A stretch of DNA of 64,000 bases. It comes from Macropodus opercularis (Eukaryota > Chordata > Actinopteri > Anabantiformes > Osphronemidae). Location of the stretch: positions 14,976,501 to 15,040,500 of the forward strand of contig CM061090.1 of the NCBI GenBank assembly GCA_030770545.1. The letters are read 5' to 3'. This document shows positions 13,101-22,100 of this stretch, piece after piece; within the stretch, counting starts at the first letter, position 1; every line of letters begins with the position of its first letter. The notes below the pieces were generated by a model. That model ran no database searches. It saw only the letters and a list, made by a program, of their open reading frames with translations, and had not been told where the DNA came from. Both the position numbers and the translations under genes were made by a program.

Positions 13101-16100
13101 TGTGTTTGCCTATTTGTCTTTGTTGCGATTGTTTAGATTTTTCTGTGTTTTGTGGCTCAAACTGTCCCATTAGTAATGGGCTCATATCACGTTTTCAAAC
13201 CAGCCTGCTGCTTCCGCTGACAGCACTGAAGGAAAAAGTCTTTGAACCACACGCATTCACAAACCTAAGCAGTTCAACGTTTACTTCTTTGAGTCCGCTT
13301 CCTCTCAGCTGCGGTTTCACTTTGTCCTGCTCCTTTATCTGACCTGAATCGTCGTGTCCCCTGTAGATGCCTGTCTCATCGTGATGCCGCCATGCATGGG
13401 CGAAGGCGACCGCTTCAGCCTGGAGGCGCTGCGGCACATCCACAAACAGCTGGATGACGACAACGACGGGGGGATAGAGGTGAACGAGAGCGTGGAGGTG
13501 AGTTCTGTTTGTCGCAACGCTGGTCTGTTTGACACAGTAGACAACACGCAAAGCAGCAGGTCAAACCTTTACCCTGCTGTCAGTTCCAGGATGTTCTGAC
13601 CAAACAATTTATGGTTCTAACCAAGCCAACACCTGTGATGAGGAATTGGTTGGTTTATTTGCACCTACAGCAGGTTACAGTCGTTTTCTCCACTAAACTC
13701 GTTTCATTTCAAACCTAGCTGCCGTTAATCCAGGCAGAACTTTACAAAAGCTTCTAAATGCAACTTTAATTCGATTTCTCAGGGAAAACACAGCTTTTGC
13801 TGCTTTGTACCTGCTGCACGCGAGGATTCCCAGTAAACAGGCTTCTTACTTTTATTTAAACCTGTTCACTGATTACCTGACAGACTTTTTTTCCCCAGAT
13901 TAGCCGAAGTGCTTGTAAAGTGCAAGTTCTCCCAGTTGTGAACTGCAGGTATAAATTTATCTTTATGCCTCATTGCTTTTTAGTACCTGAGGAAATATAA
14001 TAAAGCGACATTATTACTATTACTGTCTTTAAAGAGAAGGTGCGAAATGGAGCTTCCCCCGTCAAATAAAAAGAATTGTAGTCATGTTTATTAACGACCT
14101 ATATTGAAACCAAATCGCTTGACTCAGGAAAGTCTGTCACCTCCTCTCGTGCATCACAACACACAATTAAATTGTGTACAGTGTGAGGATGAGTCGGTCC
14201 TCGTGGCAGAGTAACCACAAGTTGCTGTATGTATGTATAAACAAATACACACATTTCACCTTTGTTGACTTAAAGCTGTAGGATGTTTGATCGGGAAACC
14301 TTGTCAGCAGTGACGCTGATAGTACGTCTGCGTGAACATGGGCGGAGGTTCTCGACAGAGAGAGGACTGTGTCAGGCATCCGACATCTGAGAGCTCTGAC
14401 CTGCCGTGGCCTGTGCGTCTCATGGTAATGAACCGCGTACATTCAGAAGTAACCACCAGGGACCCTGCTCACATTTTCTGTGAGTGGCAGGAGTCATGTT
14501 CGACTGTCTGAGAAGTGCTGCCGTCAGAGACTGTTATACCCTGTGGCCCTGCGATGGCGCCTAGTAAAGAGCTGGACGCTGCGTCAAGTCTGACGGTTAC
14601 ATTATGACACGTACCTTATATATTGTTTCACCCTGGAGTCAGTGCTGAGGCTTCCTCTCTGGACTCCTCCCGCTGCAGGTGGAACAGCAGCAACAGTGGT
14701 TAGATGACGGCAGCCAAAGCGGGAGTTCAGCAGCTTTTTGTTAGCCCTGCCAGTCATTTCATCCGTCCGCCCACCAGCGGCGAGAGAAGGCGACTGGGGC
14801 GGTGTTTCGCTGGCTTTTTAGCATTTCATGTAAACATCAAAACACTGTCTGCAAAAGCCTTTTGATTCCCGGTAACGGCTTCACACACAGACACACACAC
14901 ACACTTCAAATGCACCCTTTTGCATTTGTGCTTAAACACACTGACAGGTGCCGTGAGGCGGCGAAAGCAAACAAGGAAGTGGTGATGATCAGCCGATGGT
15001 GTTGAACAAGAAAGGCTTCGGCCGCTTTACTGTGGTTCTGGTGTTTGGAGTCACGGCGGAACGCAAACATTCCTCGGAGCAGGCAGAGAGATGAATCTGT
15101 TGGAGACCGTTAGCACGACGACCGGATGGCGCAGTGTGTACAGGCTGTGATCAGCTTTGTAGACAGTCTTCTAAAAGCATCTGTAGCTTGATCGCTGCGG
15201 ATGAATTTTATTAGGAATCAAATCCGGCCGTAATCTTGTCAAACATAATCCCGTCTCGGGTTACTCTGCCTGTGGGGGGTTTAAGTGACGGTCGCTGGGG
15301 ACGGCAGGTGCACATCCTCTCCTCCGGGTGCTGGGCTCTGTGCCGCCTTGTCTGCCAAGGAGACGCTCGGCTGGAAAATATCACGTCGCCTTGAAATCGC
15401 TGGAACCCAACAGGTCACAACCGACGGGACCGCTCACATAACGACAGGTAACGGCCCACAGGAAAAGTGAATAACTCAGCTGCATGTGAGTAACACATCA
15501 ATCAAGCATAATGAGTCTCGAGTGTGTTTAGCCTGGTATGAATAGAAGAAACCTGAAACTTGAGCAACGACTCAGTTGTGTCAGGCGTGTTTGTTGACTT
15601 GTCCGGGAATATTCTAGAGGGAACCAGCCAGAGGGAAAATTCAATTACCATTGTTTGGATGCCGAGTTGGGTCAAGCAAATTAGATCATGGAGTGTAGAC
15701 ACTGTTAATGAATACTGTAAAAACACAACGCGCACACAACCATCCAGCCTTCCAGCGTTGGCATCCAACAATTAGTTTGTCATTGTTCAGTGTGGTCAGA
15801 TGCCGCTTTGCTACGATGAGAAGATCAATACCACACAATACCAGTGTCGGAGCTCAGGAGATTTACTAGTTACGGTCGCGAGGATGCTCCCAAGGTGTCA
15901 TTGGGCGAGAGGAGGGGTCCATCACAAGGCCGCGCAGAGACGCAACCACACTCACAGCAGCCTGGTGGAAGGACGTTGCAGTGAGGCCTCTTTGTTTGAC
16001 TTGTTTCACGAGTTAGTGAATATGCACCTTTCCCAATATGTTGTGTGTGTTTTACATGGTGAAATAGTTTTATTGACTGGGCGGTAGGATGGTACATGCA

Positions 16101-19100
16101 ACGAGGCATCTTGCATTTGCCAGCTGTCAAGGTTTGTGTTTGCCTTGAAAATGCAGCGTCATATTTGAATTTTACTACGAATGGACGTAGTTTCGTGAGC
16201 TGCTTCAGCCTCGTTAAGGTCACAGGGGTTCGGTGTAGCTAACGAAGAGACGGTGTCTTGGTCTCACCTCTGCCGCCTGTAGGGGAACGCGTTACATCCC
16301 ACACTTGGTGCAGCCAGGAGCTTTTTTAATTTTTGGTATAATTCTTATCCACACATCACATAAAACATTTGGCTCCGTATGCGATCTGGCCGCGCTGAAG
16401 CGCTTCTGAATGCAATACTGCAATGAAGGCATGAAGGCGATTTATCATAGGAGTGGTGGGTAGAAGCATATGATAACAGCCCAGCTGTCATGTGTGATGG
16501 ATCAGCTGTGCTCCAGGTACTACTCGCACTTCATAAATCACATGGAAGCGCCACATACTCTTTCTCTTACGTTTATGACACACTAATAGCAATTAATGAA
16601 ACTAATTATTCTCCTTTCTGCAGTTTAATTAATGTGAAAAAAAACTTGATTCAGTTTTTATGATGACAGATAAGGGATGGATGTAATAACCTTCAGTAAA
16701 CTGGAAGAGTAGATGTGGACAGAGTTACCGGCGGTGGAGCGTCACAGGCCGTTCGACAGCAGAGGCTCATGGGAAAACTCGCGCTCTCAGCCACACCGAG
16801 CGGGAATCTGATGTGCACAAACACGCCGACCTGTTTCCTTGCAGGATTTCTGTCTTCTCTCCTCCAGTCGTACTTAACCCAGACACCGCAGAAACCACGA
16901 GGCGACCACACACAGGCCTATCACCACTTGTTTTATATGACTCCATAAAGCGCCACTAAACCGTATGTGGCCATATGCAAAGCAGTTTGGACAGACATGA
17001 CGTGGCAGCGCCATCAGTCATTACTCGTCACATTATCTGTAAATCTCGCTCGATTTCCAGAATGAAGGCATCAGGTTCTTTCTGTTCTTGATATTCAGAC
17101 GCCCTTGAATAAGGAAGGACGTCCTATCTGCACAGAGGGCGTTAAGGGCTCTGCAGGACATTTGTTTGGACTCGCTGTGGTGACTCAGCAGAATGTTGGT
17201 TCTTTTCGTCGGCCTCTGGCTCTATGTCAGAGACAAACTCATTTGCATTGTTAAAGAAGGCGAAGGAAAGAAAACACCATGCAAAGCTTCAAGCCTCTCA
17301 GTATTCTGTCCACAGCCTTTTTAAGCCCAGAAAGAAAAACACTGGAGCTAAAATAACTAAATCATTGAATATTGGGTTATTTCAGGTTTAATTTAAATCC
17401 CTCAGCCTCTTTACAATGTTTGTTACTACTATGCTTTGGTGCCACTAATCCAATTAACGTAATGTTCTCCCAGACGGCGTAAGTATCATCTCCTGCAATC
17501 TGCTAAATGTGGGATTACTGAATGTGTATTAAGGTGAGTGCTGTGCAAGACGTGACTCTAACAAAGAACAGTTATTGATTACACTGAGTTTTTTTTTGTG
17601 CTACGTGATGGGGAAGAAAAGACACCGGATGGGCATCGTGCGTTCGATGCCGCGTCGCAGCAGGCCTCCAGAATGTCTGTGCTCACAGTGGAGATGTGCC
17701 TGCTGGGTTTTGTTAATGATGGTCACATCCGCATGTGTTTCTCCAGCTTGTATCCAGTGCTTTTAGCGCTGCTTCATAGGGAACTGGTGCAGTCGGCACA
17801 GGAGGGTTTTCATGCTGTGCTGGTTTATCTTCATCAAGTCAGACATCAAACTCATTGATCTACGGCCGTGATTCATTACAGAGTCAGAAGTCAAAACACC
17901 CGCAGCTGCCACATTCGCTTTCAGATGCTCTTCCTGTAGCTTGTGTGAGTCTGAAACGTTAGCACGGTCGGTTTTTGAGGTCTGTTGGATCACAGCAAGA
18001 AGGTCCAGCGTTCAACTCTACGTTTTGCTCTCACGGTCCAAACACAAACCTGCCCTGTGACGGACTGGTGACCTGTCCAGGGTGAACCCCAGCTGGGGTA
18101 GACTCCGGCACGCACACGACGCTTACGAGGACCCTGTAGAAGATGAGAAGACGTGGGTTTATGAGCAGGCCATGGAATTAACGTTTGTCTTCAAAGTTAG
18201 AGTCGAATATTTAAACTTTCTGTGAATATAATAGCAGTAGCCAAGAAGCGTCTTCATATTTACACATAGTGATGTTTCAAAGACAGGCCACACTTTTCAC
18301 TATAAGATAAGTTTTGTCTCTTCTGATGCCATCAGTTCACCTCTGCTGCCACAGTAATGTGCTTGTCTGAGGCTAATTAATGATCAAAAGCAGGTAGGAT
18401 GAATCAGACAGAGGAGGCTTTAGTTGATGCCAAGGCCACACGTAAACATAGTGCCGCAAGATGACGTCTGTGCGGCGCTTGGTCGTCTGCCACAATCCTT
18501 GTTCATGCCGCTGGTGTTCTGCTGGTTTTGTTTGCTCTGCCTTTCCCTGCAGGGGCTTTTAGTTCTGAGTTACCAAAGGAGGACAGCCGGAAATGTGAAA
18601 GCACACACGTGCACACACAGGTGGAAGCGGTGCCTTCACCGCGGGTCTCTTTTCTCTTTTCAAAGTCCCTAAAAGGAAAAAAGGAGCATGAAAAGAAAGT
18701 GCCTGTGTGCGGGAGCCTAAGCCAGACTTGTAGGCAAAGCCAGCTCTCTGTGAAAACCACACATGGACATGCTGTACTGCATCTGCCTCACTGTTTTAAG
18801 TGGAAAACACTGACTTTCAGCCGCTGTAATGCACCATGTAAATGATTCTCTTCTGTTTCTAGTTCATAATAGAAGACATGAAGCAGCAGCAAACCAATAA
18901 ACACAGCAACCTGCACCGTGAAGATCAGCACATCACTGTGGAGGAACTGTGGAAGGCCTGGAAGATCTCTGAAGGTAAAGCAAAGAGGGAAGCTGCAAGC
19001 AACTAGATTTAGACTAACAGCACCTGCTAAATGCTTTCATGTCAAGTACTGAGACCTCGCTCACGGCCTTTTGCTCTGTCCCTTCATCAGTCCACAACTG

Positions 19101-22100
19101 GACAGTGGAGGACACCGTGCGGTGGCTCAAAGAGTCGGTGGAGCTGCCGCAGTACGAGAAGAACTTCCGGGACTTCGGGGTCACGGGTAACACCTTACCT
19201 CGGTTAGTACAGCGCAGGCTTCACGGCTCTGCCTCAATAATTCTGGATGGCAAATGTTATTTATTGGACCTAATTAAGTTGTTGTTGTTGTTCTTCTGTG
19301 CCCAGTGAAATGTGTTTATGAGCATTAGCACTTATGTTTGTTACAATACCCAAAGGCACCTCTGGTTTTCATTACGCTGTTAAATGCTGCCCACTGCTGG
19401 TCATAAAATGCATCGCAGGGGGAAGAATAAATACCTTATTTGCTTTTGCTTTTTTTTTTTTTTTTAATGATGCATATTTCCAGAATATCTGAATGTAGCA
19501 CCACAAAGACCAAAATGTAGATAAAACCTGAGCGCTGACACCAGACCCGTGTGGAATATGACTCGCTGCACACTGCGTGTTCGGCATGAGTAGACTGGAG
19601 AGCTGGGGGGGAGGGTTATTCAAGGGTCTTCTATTACGCCGTAGGGCCGATGGGTGCTGACTCACAACGCGACGTCACGGGGAGGGGAGGCAGAGTTTCC
19701 GCGGGCTGCCATGTTGTCTGAGCGTTTTAAGATGGTGGTGGGTTGTGGACGTGGATGCTGGTGCGACAAGGTCAAAGTAGGCGCATGAGAGTTAAAACTA
19801 CAGGGGACGCAGCAGTGGAGGGAATCAGTACGACATAAGAACAATTAGGGTCAAAGGCTGTTAAAACTCGTAATGTAATATATTATTATATTATTTATAA
19901 TACAATGGCAAGAACTGTTTTTAAATGGAGACGCAGACACTAAGCACCAGCACACAGTCTGAATATGAGGGTTACTGTTCACTAAACAAAGTTCATAATT
20001 GTTGTTTCTCATCATGTTCCAGATTAGCGGCAAATGAACCGTCCTTTATGTCCATGCAGCTGAAGATATTAGACCAGCGGCATAAACAAAAGCTAAACCT
20101 CAAGGCGCTAGACGCCGTGCTGTTTGGCCCTCCTCTCCGTAAGTGTGCGTCCAAGTCAAACGCTCGTAGACACCAGCTGACGACATGTTGAAAAGACCCC
20201 GTTGTTCTCCCGCCCTCGCTGTCTGCAGGTCCGCAGCACAACTGGATGAAAGACTTCGTCCTGATGGTCTCCATAGTGATCGGTGTGGGGGGCTGCTGGT
20301 TTGCCTACGTGCAAAACAAGTCCAGCAAGGTGCACATCTCTCAGATGATGAAGGATCTGGAGAGCCTGCAACATGCTGAGCAAAGCCTCCTAGACCTGCA
20401 GAGTCGGTACGAGATGCAGAGATTATAGGAGACGCGAGTTCGTTTAAACTGAATATAGTAATTACAGTCTCAGCATGTTTTGGATTCTCTCAATGTTGCA
20501 GGCTGGAAAAAGCCCAGGAGGAGAACCGGACGGTGGCGGTGGAGAAACAAAACCTCGAACAGAAAATGCGGGATGAGATCACTGGTGCTAAAAAGGAGGC
20601 TCACAGGCTCCGAGAGCTGCGAGAGGGCGCAGAGTGTGAGCTCAGCCGGCTCAAGTACGCAGAGGAGGAGCTCGTACAGGTAGGGCATGAATTTGTTTAA
20701 CGGTCTCCTGGAAAACCATCAGAGAACATCTGACTGAACTGAACCCGGTCCCTGGTTTCTCCCGCGTAGGTGCGGAAGGCTCTGAAGCGGGCGGAGAAGG
20801 AGATGGCGTCGGAGCGCTCCGTGCCCGACGCGCTCCAGAAGTGGCTGCAGCTCACGCACGAGGTGGAGGTTCAGTACTACAACATCAAGAAGCAGAACGC
20901 AGAGTTTCAGCTGTGCGTCGCCAAAGAAGAGGTAGCTGCACTTTTACTGTAGGAGCCGAAGCACATGAAACAGAAACAGCAAACAGAAGCTCTACATGGG
21001 GATAGTCACTCACATTTCCCTTTACAGGCAGAGAAAATAAAAAAGAAGAGAGGCTCAGTATTTGGGACTCTTCACGTCGCCCACAGCTCATCACTGGATG
21101 AGGTGGACCACAAGATACTGGAGGCAAAGTAAGCGAACAAAGAACTCTTTAGCAGCCTCGAAGCTCATTAGCTGGATCCATCTCAGCGTCCTGCACTGGT
21201 CCAGCTGTGCAGTCGCGTAGTGACTGTATCTACGTCAAATTTGGACCCAACCTGTTTTTTATATGCCCAAAAAGCCCCACAATCCATCAGTACAAACAAC
21301 ACAATCAAAACCCGTCCACACTGCAGTTACCAGCCTCTGTTTCAGCTGCTCTGCAGTTTTTTTACTCGTGAAGATAAATTGAGGGCTAAGAGGTTTGTGT
21401 CGTATGTATTAGTTATTACTATGCTGTGTTAGAGGCTTAGAAGAATCCAGGCTTTTATTTTTATGTGGCATTCGTTTTGCGTTGTGTAGATGTTTTACCA
21501 GTGACTGTATGGTGCTAAGTGCTGATTTGCTAATACTCATGTTAAACACAGTGAATGATGTTTCTGGTACATCCGCCCTGTGTTCACGCCACTAAAACTA
21601 AAATCTGTGTTTAAAAAAAAAAAAAAAACATGAAAAAGAACAAAGCACAACCTTCTGCGTGACCGTAATCGGCGTCGGTCCAACAGCAACCAGGCAGCTC
21701 GTGTGCCAATGCTGACAAACTGACAAGACTTTGAATCACTATCAGAAGCCCGATCACCTCAATGTTTGCCAAGTACAGTCATTTTGCAGCACCCTCCCTC
21801 ATTAATCTGTGTTTTTCAGGAAAGCCCTGTCAGAGGTGACGGCGTGCCTGAGGGAGCGGCTGCACCGCTGGCAGCAGATCGAGAAGCTGTGCGGCTTCCC
21901 TCTTGTCAATAACTCTGGGCTGCCGAGCCTGACGGCCAGCCTGTACTCCGACCACAGCTGGGTGGTCATGCCGCGGGTGTCGGTGCCCCCGTACCCCATC
22001 GCAGGAGGAGTGGATGACTTGGACGAGGACACGCCTCCCATCATTTCACAATTCTCCAGTAAGTCATCCTCCAGGCGGGTGTGGGTCTTCGTGGCCGTGT

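Larger units (their letters stand above)
1271..13366 (+). other. stim2: stim2 intron 1 (12.1 kb)
   Basis: This long first intron separates the signal-peptide exon from the EF-hand exon. I see no convincing alternative coding exon in it. It contains a C/CT microsatellite near 1448, TG repeats at 10071 and 11776, T-runs (for example about 4974-4986), and CpG-bearing single-copy stretches near 5160-5560, 5780-5960, 7960-8300 and 11030-11420 that look more like regulatory than neutral sequence. A PBX/HOX-type TGATTGAT occurs at 2948. Large first introns of developmental and signalling genes commonly host enhancers; that role here is inference. Confidence 0.8.
13498..18862 (+). other. stim2: stim2 intron 2 (5.4 kb)
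   Basis: This intron contains a CA microsatellite (14882-14904), a decayed teleost interspersed repeat (17990-18152) and otherwise single-copy AT/GC-mixed DNA. I see no additional in-frame exon with good splice sites. Confidence 0.8.
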
